NCBI GenBank assembly: GCA_030611385.1
Contig: JAUWPV010000005.1
Coordinates: forward strand, 25,061 to 89,060
Reading direction: 5' to 3'
Origin: Bacillota bacterium
GTDB taxonomy: Bacteria; Bacillota; Dethiobacteria; DTU022
Length of the DNA stretch: 64,000 nucleotides
The notes below the pieces were generated by a model, which saw only the letters and a list, made by a program, of their open reading frames with translations, was not told where the DNA came from and did not search any database. Below are positions 11,326-20,587 of this stretch, piece by piece. Within the stretch, counting starts at the first letter, position 1. Each line of letters opens with the position of its first letter. A program made the position numbers and the translations under genes.

Positions 11326-13311
11326 TCAGAATCCGTCGTCTAAATTACATAGCTGGTAGCACTCAGGGGGAAGCTCTCGGAGGAAAAGTGACGGCCCTTC
11401 AGAAATTGCGCCGTAATTGCGATAATCTTCCCGGTAGGTAAGCAGATAAAGGTAACGGCGCGCCCGGGTGACAGCCACATAAAAAAGGCGGCGCTCTTCG
11501 GCAAGACTGCTGCTGTCGACGCGTTGGCCGGGAAAGTGACCCTGGTTCATACCGATAATGAAAACAGCTTCCCATTCCTTGCCTTTAGCGCTATGGATAG
11601 TGGACAAAGTAAGCTGTCCGCCGGAGGGATCTATAATAGAGTTGGCATCAGCAAATACAGATTCTTCGAGCACCAGCGATTCTAAAAAAGAGGCCAGCGA
11701 ATCAAAACGTTCGGCATAGATCATTAGTCTTTCGATACCGCGAAGCCGATCATCATATTGATCCGGGTAATTCTGATTGAGGATACAATTATAATTTTCA
11801 TCCATAACCGCAGCAAGCAACTGCGGTACATGCTCATGACCCATTTTATAAACACCATCAAGAGTGTGGATCAGCGCTTCCCAACCGGTTTTCCCTCTCG
11901 ATGGGGCCTCTCTGCCCTCCAGGGCCGCTTTAAGCGGACTTTCGTATTGTTTCAGTTTCGACCAGAGACTGTTAAAAGAAGCCTGGCCCAGACCTTGTTG
12001 AAGGGTAGTAATACGACGCCAGGAATTTTCATCATTGGGGTTATTGATTACCTTAAGATAAGCAAGCAGATCTTTGATATGCGCTTTTTGGAAAAACTTC
12101 ACACCCCCGTAGGTGCGGTAATTAATTCCCTTGCGGGCCAAAGCAAATTCAACCTCTGGTGTGAGGTATGAACTGCGGTAAAGAACAGCAATTTCATTTA
12201 AAGAGATCCCGTTGTTTTGCAGTTCCCAAATGCTCTGTAAGACATAAGAAGCTTCCTGCCGGGCATCATTTAATTTTATCACCAATGGCTTAGGCCCCGC
12301 CTGGTTCTTCGAAAACAGTTTCTTGGGAAGCTGCTCCCGGTTATAGCTGATCGAGTAATTAGCCAACTCAACAATTTCCGGGGTACTGCGGTAGTTTTGT
12401 TCCATCCGCACAAGCTGGCAGCCAGTATATTTTTCGGGAAATGATAAGATATTACCGATATGAGCATAGCGAAAAGCATAAATCGACTGGGCATCATCAC
12501 CGACCACACACAGTGAAGCTGCGCCGGCAAAAAGATCAATGATCCGGGCCTGAATGATATTTGTATCCTGGAATTCATCAACAAGCACATGCCTGAAGCG
12601 TTGACGGTACTGTTCCCTGACCTGGGGGTGCTGCTCAAAAAGCTCAAGCCAGCACAACAACAGGTCGTCAAAATCGAAAGCATTGCTGTCGCGTTTTCTT
12701 TGTTCATAAAACCCGGCTGTTTCACTGATTACTTCAAGGTATTCAAGACGGTAAGGGTAATCCTCTTCCATCACTTCTCTGATTGAAAGCCCGGAATTGC
12801 GGGCCTGGCTGATAACTCTACCTAAAAAACCGCGCTGCATAATTAACTTACGCTCTTCACTATCGATTGATAGTGTCGCGATAATCTGTTTCAGCATGAT
12901 TCTGCTGTCATCTTCATCAAAAATTGAAAAGTTTGGATTTCTTCCCGCCAGGGCAGCATGTTTTCTGAGGATTCGTGCGCCAATACTATGGAAAGTTCCG
13001 GCCCACAGATTGTGAGGCAGGAAAGAGAGTAAACTTTCCAGACGATCTTTCATCTCCCCGGCAGCCTTATTGGTAAAAGTAAGCAGCATAAGCTGTTCGG
13101 GCCGGATCCCGCTTTTTATCAGATGAGCCGCCCGGTAGACCAACGCTCTGGTCTTGCCTGAACCCGGGCCGGCCAGACCCAGCAGGGCTGATTCTTCGGC
13201 CGTGGCAAATTCAAACTGAGCCGGGTTGAGTGCCTGTTTTAAAAGATCAATCCATTCGGGATCTGGCTGATGCAATTTATCTTCGCTGTAAATATTATTT
13301 CCCACTGGCAC
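11326..13311 (-). CDS. UvrD/PcrA-like ATP-dependent DNA helicase (661 aa)
   Basis: LGLAGPGSGKTRALVYRAAHLI Walker A, VDEFQDTN, GDDAQSIYAFRYA, VFIIGMNQGHFP, EERRLFYVAVTRAR motifs. Confidence 0.95.
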   Translation of the reverse strand: MPVGNNIYSEDKLHQPDPEWIDLLKQALNPAQFEFATAEESALLGLAGPGSGKTRALVYRAAHLIKSGIRPEQLMLLTFTNKAAGEMKDRLESLLSFLPHNLWAGTFHSIGARILRKHAALAGRNPNFSIFDEDDSRIMLKQIIATLSIDSEERKLIMQRGFLGRVISQARNSGLSIREVMEEDYPYRLEYLEVISETAGFYEQRKRDSNAFDFDDLLLCWLELFEQHPQVREQYRQRFRHVLVDEFQDTNIIQARIIDLFAGAASLCVVGDDAQSIYAFRYAHIGNILSFPEKYTGCQLVRMEQNYRSTPEIVELANYSISYNREQLPKKLFSKNQAGPKPLVIKLNDARQEASYVLQSIWELQNNGISLNEIAVLYRSSYLTPEVEFALARKGINYRTYGGVKFFQKAHIKDLLAYLKVINNPNDENSWRRITTLQQGLGQASFNSLWSKLKQYESPLKAALEGREAPSRGKTGWEALIHTLDGVYKMGHEHVPQLLAAVMDENYNCILNQNYPDQYDDRLRGIERLMIYAERFDSLASFLESLVLEESVFADANSIIDPSGGQLTLSTIHSAKGKEWEAVFIIGMNQGHFPGQRVDSSSLAEERRLFYVAVTRARRYLYLLTYREDYRNYGAISEGPSLFLRELPPECYQLCNLDDGF

Positions 13312-13415
13312 GACCCTTTCTGAATTGGCAGTTTAGCAAATCGATACATGTTTTCAACTCAACAGCCCGGTGAACCTCCCGGTGAAAACTAAAATCTCAT
13401 GCTTAAAAAAGAATG

Positions 13416-13433
13416 GGAGGATTATTATCCTCC
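13416..13433 (-). terminator. Rho-independent terminator of rubredoxin gene
   Basis: GGAGGAT-4nt-ATCCTCC stem followed on the minus strand by cattcTTTTTT. Confidence 0.6.
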
Positions 13434-13466
13434 TGAGCAGCAAGCAGCTTTCTGTATAATTAAATA

Positions 13467-13625
13467 CTATAATTTGGTAAATTCGTCTTTTCCGACACCG
13501 CAGACCGGGCAAACCCAACCATCGGGAAGATCTTGGAAAGAAGTACCCGGGGCAATCCCACCATCACTGTCTCCTTCTGCCGGATCATAGACATACCCAC
13601 ATACCTGGCATTCCCACTTGTCCAT
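13467..13625 (-). CDS. Rubredoxin (52 aa; below the ORF-track length cutoff)
   Basis: Minus-strand translation [52 protein letters not shown] with both CxxCG knuckles. Confidence 0.96.
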   Translation of the reverse strand: MDKWECQVCGYVYDPAEGDSDGGIAPGTSFQDLPDGWVCPVCGVGKDEFTKL

Positions 13626-13864
13626 GCCTTTCTTCCTCCTTCAAGTTATTTTCCTAATCCCTTATATGCATTTAATCTAGCATTCTGATTGATCGAACGT
13701 CCGTATTAAACACTTAGAATTATAACATAAATCTTCCTTACCGGGGAATATATTTCCATGCCCGGCAGGTATAAACGCTTTATCGAAGAATCTAAAGGAC
13801 TGTGCCGTTTGAAAATCTACCAATACTTGCAGCAACACATTGCAGTAATTTAGGAGGCGCTACG

Positions 13865-15400
13865 GTGCTCGCAAAAGTCCATTCGTGCACACTGTTAGGT
13901 ATTAAAGGAATTCCTTTGGAGATAGAAGTTGATATTGCCGATGGCTTGCCCGCTTTTGATATTATTGGCCTGCCGGACGCTTCTGTCCGGGAAGCTAAAG
14001 AAAGAGTGCGCGCAGCCATCCGTAACAGCGGTTTTTCATTTCCCTATTCACGGATTACAGTAAATCTTGCTCCGGCCGCCCTTAAGAAAGAAGGTTCTGC
14101 TTTCGATCTGGCCATTGCAATAGGCCTACTTGCTGCAACCGGCCAGATTCCAAGAGGCATAATGCTGGAAAATGCAGTTTTCATCGGCGAGCTTTCCCTG
14201 GATGGTAATCTGCGCGGTATAAACGGCACCCTGGCGATGGCTTTATCCTTGAGTGAATTTCCCGATTACCAGAATAAAATACTCTACCTTCCAGAGGCAA
14301 ACAGCACCGAAGCAGCTTTGGTGAATAGCCTGACAGTGAAAGGAACCGGCACTTTAATTCAACTGGCCAACTATTTGTGCGGAATTGGTGAACTGCAATC
14401 GGCTGAACCTCTGCTTGATCAACTGATCGAGGAAAACTGGGCTGACCTGGATTTCAGTGAGGTAAGAGGGCAAGAAACAGCTAAAAGAGCGCTCGAGATA
14501 GCAGCAGCCGGATCGCACAATGTTCTGCTTTACGGGCCTCCAGGCAGTGGTAAAACAATGTTGGCCAGGCGAATTCCTTCAATATTACCCGCTCCCACTC
14601 TTGATGAAATCCTTGAAATGACCAGGATTCACAGCGTTGCCGGGCAGTTGAACCCAGATAAACCACTGCTAACGCAGCGGCCCTTCCGCAGCCCGCACCA
14701 CAGTGCTTCAACCGCCGGTATAATCGGCGGCGGTAAAACCCCCCGACCGGGCGAAGTCAGTCTCGCCCACCGCGGAGTCCTTTTCTTTGACGAGCTGCCG
14801 GAGTATAACCGGGAAGTTCTCGAAGCACTCAGACAACCTCTTGAAGATAGAACGGTCTCAGTAACTCGCGTTGCCGCTACCGTTACCTACCCTGCCGATT
14901 TCATGTTTATCGGTTCGATGAATCCCTGCCCGTGCGGCAATTACGGTGACCCCCGCCAGGAGTGCCGTTGCAGTCCGACGCAAATTTTTCGCTACCGTTC
15001 AAAATTGTCCGGTCCACTGATCGACCGTATCGATATCCAGGTTGAAATGCCCGGCATTAAATTTGAACAACTGCAGCAAAAAGAATCTGGCGAAAGTTCT
15101 GCAAAAATCAGGGGAAGAGTTAATGCAGCCCGTTCAAAACAGCATGAGCGCTATAAAAGAATTAAAGTAATTTCTAACGCTCAGCTGCGTTCGCGTCATT
15201 TTGAAAAATACTGCCCTCTGAGCACAGAAGCCCGGCAGCTTTTACACCAATCTTTTCAAAGCTTAAATTTATCCATGCGCGCTCACGATCGGATTATCAA
15301 GGTTGCCCGGACCATTGCCGATCTGGATCATTCCGATATTATCGGGGCTCCCCATATCGCCGAGGCTGTGCAGTACCGAAACCTTGACCGGCAAAATTAA
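13865..15400 (+). CDS. comM: YifB/ComM family Mg-chelatase-like AAA ATPase
   Basis: VHSCTLLGIKGIPLEIEVDIADGLPAFDIIGLPDASVREAKERVRAAIRNSGF, GPPGSGKTMLARRIPSILP, GSMNPCPCGNYGDP. GTG at 13865 preceded by AGGAGG (13852-13857) preferred over the track start 13802. Confidence 0.96.
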   Translation: MLAKVHSCTLLGIKGIPLEIEVDIADGLPAFDIIGLPDASVREAKERVRAAIRNSGFSFPYSRITVNLAPAALKKEGSAFDLAIAIGLLAATGQIPRGIMLENAVFIGELSLDGNLRGINGTLAMALSLSEFPDYQNKILYLPEANSTEAALVNSLTVKGTGTLIQLANYLCGIGELQSAEPLLDQLIEENWADLDFSEVRGQETAKRALEIAAAGSHNVLLYGPPGSGKTMLARRIPSILPAPTLDEILEMTRIHSVAGQLNPDKPLLTQRPFRSPHHSASTAGIIGGGKTPRPGEVSLAHRGVLFFDELPEYNREVLEALRQPLEDRTVSVTRVAATVTYPADFMFIGSMNPCPCGNYGDPRQECRCSPTQIFRYRSKLSGPLIDRIDIQVEMPGIKFEQLQQKESGESSAKIRGRVNAARSKQHERYKRIKVISNAQLRSRHFEKYCPLSTEARQLLHQSFQSLNLSMRAHDRIIKVARTIADLDHSDIIGAPHIAEAVQYRNLDRQN

Positions 15401-15425
15401 ATTCTTGATCAGGTTTTTCCCCAGG
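15000..15425 (+). repeat. comM 3'-end repeat, copy 1 (within intact comM plus about 25 bp downstream)
   Basis: caaaattgtccggtccactgatcga... recurs at 17023; its last ~110 bp, including taaattcttga past the stop, recurs at 24238. Confidence 0.95.
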
Positions 15426-15494
15426 AGCTGAAATGAAAAACACTGCAGAAGGACGGAACCTTAAGAGGTGCTTTTTCCTATGAATTCTATAGTT

Positions 15495-15846
15495 AAACAC
15501 AAAGGGACAGTTCTTCTGTGTTGTTCATGAGACAAAACAGAATCTCATGGTTTAGATACCCCTTATAACCCCAAAGCTTACACCGGCTAACCTTTCAATT
15601 TGCCTGATTGATAAACCTTTTTCCTTAAGCAGTTTGATTAGTTTATTCCTTTTTTGCTTTTCATAAGCCTGAATATCTCCGGGGTTCTTTACGTTGGTAA
15701 TACTCTTAATCAGTTCGGCTGTCTTCATCATCTTCAAATATCCGTTGTTTATTTATATCTCTGAGGATAATATGATATATCGCGGTTTTAACCGTACCCA
15801 AAGTGTAGCGCTTCAGGGGGTCACTCCAAACCGTCCCTATGTGTTT
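15495..15846 (-). mobile_element. MITE-like remnant 1 of a REP-associated / Y1 (IS200-like) transposase element
   Basis: Left end aaacacaaagggacagttcttctgtgttgttcatg; right end aaaccgtccctatgtgttt. Inside, minus-strand TVKTAIYHIILRDINKQRIFEDDEDSR fused out of frame to AELIKSITNVKNPGDIQAYEKQKRNKLIKLLKEKGLSIRQIERLAGVSFGVIRGI (ORF 15552..15737). Confidence 0.75.
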
Positions 15847-15873
15847 ACCTATGTGTTTATCTATGTGTTTATC
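15838..15873. repeat. Short tandem repeat, 3 x 12 bp TATGTGTTTAYC
   Basis: tatgtgtttacc tatgtgtttatc tatgtgtttatc at the right end of remnant 1, overlapping the mazF stop codon. Confidence 0.9.
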
Positions 15874-16210
15874 GTTCTATACAGCCAAAGAGAATATCAA
15901 AAACCTCGTCAGTGATGCGGCGGGACGCCTTTTCAACAAATACTGCATTTCTCGCTTTAAGATCGAGGGACTTAACTTGCTCACACATTACTACCCCGCT
16001 GGTTTTCGTCTGTTCATCAAGCATAACATGCAGTGGAAAACCTTTAAGTGTGGTTGTGATCGGGCAGACAATAGCGAGATTAGTAAGGTAATGAAAATCC
16101 CGGTTGCTGGCAACAAAAGCGGGTCTTTTTCCTTTCTGTTCATGACCAGCCTGGGGGTTAAAATCAAGTGTTATAATATCGCCCTGTTCAGGTTGATACT
16201 GATCTACCAT
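15869..16210 (-). CDS. mazF: MazF/PemK-family toxin (endoribonuclease)
   Basis: QGDIITLDFNPQAGHEQKGKRPAFVASNRDFHYLTNLAIVCPITTTLKGFPLHVML...MCEQVKSLDL; overlaps the antitoxin ORF by 7 nt. Confidence 0.93.
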   Translation of the reverse strand: MVDQYQPEQGDIITLDFNPQAGHEQKGKRPAFVASNRDFHYLTNLAIVCPITTTLKGFPLHVMLDEQTKTSGVVMCEQVKSLDLKARNAVFVEKASRRITDEVFDILFGCIER

Positions 16211-16452
16211 ATTTCATTACCTGTCGGGTTGCCGCTAGCCCACTCCCGAGGTTTGTAACCCCCGTTATATTCAGCTGCACGTTCTCTCAAGGTTAGATGT
16301 TTTCTGGTAGGAGTGATAATAATATTGCCTTCCTTTACCACCAACTCGACACTATCATTTTCTTGTATACCGGCTTTTTCAAGAATTGATTTAGGCAGCC
16401 GCACCGCTCGGCTGTTACCCCACTTTTGAATTGTTGTATTCACCTGCTTCAC
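16204..16452 (-). CDS. mazE: MazE/AbrB-type antitoxin
   Basis: TTIQKWGNSRAVRLPKSILEKAGIQENDSVELVVKEGNIIITP swapped-hairpin DNA-binding signature. Confidence 0.93.
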   Translation of the reverse strand: MKQVNTTIQKWGNSRAVRLPKSILEKAGIQENDSVELVVKEGNIIITPTRKHLTLRERAAEYNGGYKPREWASGNPTGNEIW

Positions 16453-16550
16453 CTCATAATTAGTATATACCGCGTATATACATTAGTCAAGAGTTGTGTG
16501 TTAAATACACCTGAACTCTTTGTCTTTTTAATAACTTGACAACTATCCTG

Positions 16551-17021
16551 TAACACAAGGGACAGTTCTTCTGTATTGTTCATGAAACAAAACACAACCT
16601 CATGGTTTATATACCCCTTATAACTCCAAAACTTACACCGGTTAACCTTTCAATTTGCCTGATCGATAAACCTTTTTCCTTAAGCAGCTTGATTAGATTA
16701 CTCCTTTTTTGCTTTTCGTATGCCTGAATATCACCGGGGTTCTTTACAGTGGCAATACTTTTAATTAGTTCGGTTGCCTCAGGGTCATTTAATCTTCCGC
16801 CATCGTCGCATTCCGAGCAGCGATCATTGTTTTTTCCCTGAAGGAAATAACGGCTTTCTTCATCGCCTTCAAATATCAATTGTTTGTTTATACCTTTGAG
16901 GATAATATGATATATAGTGGTGCTGTTTTTCTTTCTCGCGCTTCTTGGCATATGATCACCCTAGTTAAAAATAGCAGAAAGGTAATCACAGAACAACACA
17001 AAAGAACCGTCCCCGTGTGTT
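16551..17021 (-). mobile_element. MITE-like remnant 2 of the same Y1/REP transposase family
   Basis: Ends are inverted copies: taacacaagggacagttcttctgtattgttc (16551-16581) and gaacaacacaaaagaaccgtccccgtgtgtt (16991-17021). Internal ORF 16607..16951 joins transposase N-terminus MPRSARKKNSTTIYHIILKGINKQLIFEGDEESRYFLQ to the C-terminus with the catalytic centre missing. Confidence 0.82.
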
Positions 17022-17022
17022 C

Positions 17023-17423
17023 CAAAATTGTCCGGTCCACTGATCGATCGTATTGATATCCAGGTTGAAATGCCCGGCATTAAATTTGAACAACTGCAGC
17101 AAAAAGAAGCTGGCGAAAGTTCTGCAGAAATCAGGGGAAGAGTTAATGCGGCCCGTTTAAAACAGCATGAGCGCTATAAAAGAATTAAAGTAATTTCTAA
17201 CGCTCAGCTGCGTTCGCGTCATTTTGAAAAATACTGCCCTCTGAGCACAGAAGCCCGGCAGATTTTACACCAATCTTTTCAAAGCTTAAATTTATCCATG
17301 CGCGCTCACGATCGGATTATCAAGGTTGCCCGGACCATTGCCGATCTGGATCATTCCGAAACTATCGGGGCTCCCCATATCGCCGAGGCGGTGCAGTACC
17401 GAAACCTTGACCGGCAAAATTAA
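17023..17423 (+). pseudogene. comM 3'-end repeat, copy 2 (about 400 bp, ORF intact but truncated)
   Basis: Near-identical to 15000..15400 (about ten substitutions by eye, several non-synonymous: S/A, K/E, S/L, L/I, D/E, I/T); starts immediately after the transposon end at 17021. Confidence 0.95.
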
Positions 17424-17441
17424 TTATTATATTTGGTTACA

Positions 17442-17459
17442 ATATAGCACTTGCTATAT
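17442..17459. repeat. Perfect inverted repeat ATATAGC-ACTT-GCTATAT
   Basis: Seen directly between comM copy 2 and the truncated serine recombinase. Confidence 0.8.
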
Positions 17460-17669
17460 AACCGGATGGCTCGTCATCGACTTACCGGAAAGAACCTCGA
17501 GGTGATAGACTTTTTTCCCCAGCCGGCTCTTTGATTCGGCATAATAAAGAGCACGCCTTTCGTAATACTCCGAACTGTCGCATCTGGCTTGGTCTTCGGT
17601 GGAGACTCTTATCCAAATACCAACCTGCTTTGGCTTCTTTATATTCTCACCTCGCCAAATCAATTCCAA
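17454..17669 (-). pseudogene. Truncated serine recombinase/resolvase N-terminus (71 aa)
   Basis: KPKQVGIWIRVSTEDQARCDSSEYYERRALYYAESKSRLGKKVYHLEVLSGKSMTSHP matches the start of the resolvase fold, then stops where a large serine recombinase would continue. Confidence 0.82.
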
Positions 17670-17816
17670 TCATATGGTTCTTGAAAGAATAGTCTCTAAA
17701 TATCTTTATAGCTAAATATGATTTAGTAGCTCCCAGGCATTGTTTTCTTTACGTACCTAATAGAGTAATCAGGAAAAAATCTTTATGTGTTTAGCAGTTT
17801 CTTATGTAATTAAAGC

Positions 17817-20426
17817 TTATGGCATAGACAGATTAAGCTTACCTCTTCTCTTTTCTAAGGCATCCTTACCTCCCTCTAATATTTCTATGATCTCCTCTCT
17901 TATTTTAGTATTCTCAATAGCACCTAAGTCATATTTAAATACCGGTTTTTTGCCTCCGCTTTTACTGGAAACAATGATTTCTTCACTATCGCTACACACA
18001 ACAAGGTTTGCGTTGTGTGATGCAACGATGATTTGTCTTTTTACTTTCTCCTCTTTTATAAAATCTACAATGTGCTTTGAAATCGCCCGTGCATCTAAAT
18101 CATCTTCCGGCTGATCAATTAATACGGGATAGTTGTAATCATCAAACTTAAAAATATACTCTAGTAAAACAAGGGCTTTTTCTCCATCTGACATATGGTC
18201 ATATTCTTCACCTTTTTTGTTTTTTATGCTCTTTTGAAAGTTTATTTTAAACCTGTTCTTGAATAATCTAATAAGTATATTTTCCTTATCTCTTCCTGCT
18301 TTTAACAGTAGATCACCAGTTAAAATACCAAGAAACAATTCCCTTAATAGTTTGAAATATTGACTTTTACTGTAAGTCCATTCTGCAGGATTAATTAAAA
18401 AGCTATTCGCTTCCTTATACCTTTTTTCTTCATCATTTCTAAATGAAGTTGAGTTGTGATAATTTATGTTTTCATCAATGAATAACTTAAAACTTTCTTC
18501 ACCAAAGCTTGTAGTAATTTCAACGACTGAAAACTCTAAGTACCCAACATCTAAAATAAGGTGTTTATACCGCTCGTTAAAAAGAAAGTATTTTTCTACG
18601 ATTTCTTTCTGTTTGTCATTGTAAACCTTTCGTAACTCCTCTAACTCTTTTTTAAGAGCAACAATCGATTGCAACACTTCCTTTTTATCTTGCAAAGACT
18701 TCGTTAGATCAACTAGGGACCGATGCTTTTCTACCTTTGCCTTTAGTGGTTTTAGACTTGTTTCTATATCAGAAATAATTTCCTCTAGTTCTGCTCTGTC
18801 GTTCTTGAGGTTACTTATTTCTAACTTAATAAATTCTTTCTTAAAAAGTTCATCGAATTCTTTCAGCTTTTTCTCAATTTTTTCTCGGTATTTTTGAGAA
18901 AATTCAAATTCAAATATCTTCTCAGCAGTGATAATCTCTTCTTCCTTTAAGGACTCAAACGAGGCTATATCTCTTTTATGAATATTAAGATTCTGTGCTT
19001 GTTTAATTTTTTCAGCGTTGAGCCGCTTGTAATCCTCTAACTCCTCGTTGGTAATTTTCTTTCCCGTTTTGTTAATTTCTTTTAGCTTATTGTCAATCCT
19101 TTCAATCTCACTTTCTATATCTTCTTTCTTGCCAAGTTTTTTAATTTTACTTTGCTTTTCTCTTTCGTCTTCTCTAATTGCAAGTAATTCTCTAGCCAAC
19201 GATGTTATCCTCAGAAAGTTTTCATTCTCAAATCTTCTATAATCTTGTAACGTTTGGCTAAAATCTTCTTTATTCTCAAATAAGCTCAACAAAAAGTCAT
19301 CGAATTGGGAACTTCTTTCATATACTAATTCCCCCAAATATCTTTGCGGGATAAATAATACCCCCTTTGCTTTATCTTCTGTTGAATCCAAAGTATTTTC
19401 TTTTTTGTCTCTCCAAAAAACCTTAAAGTCATTCAGTTGCAAAAAATCTTCTTGATCAATTCCTTTTTCTTTACACTGTTCTGGATCAACAGCGAAAGCA
19501 ATATTTTTAAGCAGATTTGATTTACCTGTTGCTCGGCTACCAATAATTGAGTTTAAGTTTTGATTGAAATACACAACCTGCTTTTCTGCGTCGGAAAAGT
19601 TTTTATACTCAACCCTGTCAATGATGTTGTAATTGGATTTTTCCTCGGGCTCCAATTCTTGAATTCTAACCCTTCCTTCCGGTTCATATACGATCTGCTT
19701 CAAACCATCAAATGTAGGATCAGCCTTAATCCAGCAATATGACTTTAGTTGGTACTTTCTTGCGTTGTGATTGTCCGAACAGATAATCATAGGATATGTA
19801 CCTATTTCGAGAAAAACTTTTTTAGTGTAACCTTCTTGATCTTTCTCTTGTCCCAATTCGAAGATGTCCGCACATTTAGCTATATCTTCCTTTTCAGCCA
19901 TTGTAACGGGCAAGGAATTGGTAATTTTCTCTATGGAATTTGACTTACTGCCTGCATGAAGAGAAACAATGCCGCCTAAATCTTTTATGAGCTTCGAAGT
20001 TATTTCTAGGTCGCAGTAAATTTCATTATCTCCCTTTCCTTCCTGTTTCTTTTTTGCGATGTCTGCTTTCGAATTGATCTCACTCCAAATATACTCAATG
20101 TTACTATCTTCAGGAAATATTCCTATAAAGTGAACGGGATCTCTTCCTCGAGCATCGGAACATAACTCTATCCCTGGAAGGATAACAATATCATTTATTG
20201 CTATATTTTTAAGGTCTTTTATTCTTTGAGCATCGATAAAATGATGGTCGGTAATAGCAACAACGCTTATGCCTTCTTTCCTCAAGCTCTCAATAATATC
20301 TTTATTGGTTACCGATTTATCGTCATAATCATGATGGGAACTGGGAGTATGAAAATGCAAATCCCACTTTCTCCATTCTGAACCCCTGTACATTTTTAAG
20401 TTTGTACCTGGCATAGATAATTTCAC
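17817..20426 (-). CDS. PHP-domain plus SMC/RecF-like AAA ATPase (869 aa), resembling TrlF/Spaf_1101-type ATPases; putative defence protein
   Basis: PHP motifs HFHTPSSHH, ITDHH, GIEL, LHAG, SDNHN; ATPase motifs GSRATGKSNLLKNIAF (Walker A), SDGEKALVLLEY (signature), YPVLIDQPEDDLD (Walker B), IVASHNANLVV; central coiled coil. Confidence 0.85.
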   Translation of the reverse strand: MKLSMPGTNLKMYRGSEWRKWDLHFHTPSSHHDYDDKSVTNKDIIESLRKEGISVVAITDHHFIDAQRIKDLKNIAINDIVILPGIELCSDARGRDPVHFIGIFPEDSNIEYIWSEINSKADIAKKKQEGKGDNEIYCDLEITSKLIKDLGGIVSLHAGSKSNSIEKITNSLPVTMAEKEDIAKCADIFELGQEKDQEGYTKKVFLEIGTYPMIICSDNHNARKYQLKSYCWIKADPTFDGLKQIVYEPEGRVRIQELEPEEKSNYNIIDRVEYKNFSDAEKQVVYFNQNLNSIIGSRATGKSNLLKNIAFAVDPEQCKEKGIDQEDFLQLNDFKVFWRDKKENTLDSTEDKAKGVLFIPQRYLGELVYERSSQFDDFLLSLFENKEDFSQTLQDYRRFENENFLRITSLARELLAIREDEREKQSKIKKLGKKEDIESEIERIDNKLKEINKTGKKITNEELEDYKRLNAEKIKQAQNLNIHKRDIASFESLKEEEIITAEKIFEFEFSQKYREKIEKKLKEFDELFKKEFIKLEISNLKNDRAELEEIISDIETSLKPLKAKVEKHRSLVDLTKSLQDKKEVLQSIVALKKELEELRKVYNDKQKEIVEKYFLFNERYKHLILDVGYLEFSVVEITTSFGEESFKLFIDENINYHNSTSFRNDEEKRYKEANSFLINPAEWTYSKSQYFKLLRELFLGILTGDLLLKAGRDKENILIRLFKNRFKINFQKSIKNKKGEEYDHMSDGEKALVLLEYIFKFDDYNYPVLIDQPEDDLDARAISKHIVDFIKEEKVKRQIIVASHNANLVVCSDSEEIIVSSKSGGKKPVFKYDLGAIENTKIREEIIEILEGGKDALEKRRGKLNLSMP

Positions 20427-20587
20427 CTCTGCTTAAAAACTTGATTAGTTTTTAATATAAGCATCATTAATCTTAACTAAGTTATTGTATTACCTTATCA
20501 AACTATTTAAATTATATAAAAGATTTCCGTGTCTTGCAATGCTGGACTTTGTAAAAACGTATAAAGCAGAGTAGTATCTGCCACCCG

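Noticed and set aside
12279-12725. 148-aa minus-strand ORF
   Set aside because: Lies in an alternative frame inside the UvrD-like helicase; no independent coding evidence.
15838-15873. 3 x 12-bp direct repeats as a possible CRISPR or iteron array
   Set aside because: Contiguous repeats without spacers, only three units, derived from the transposon end; no cas genes seen in the window.
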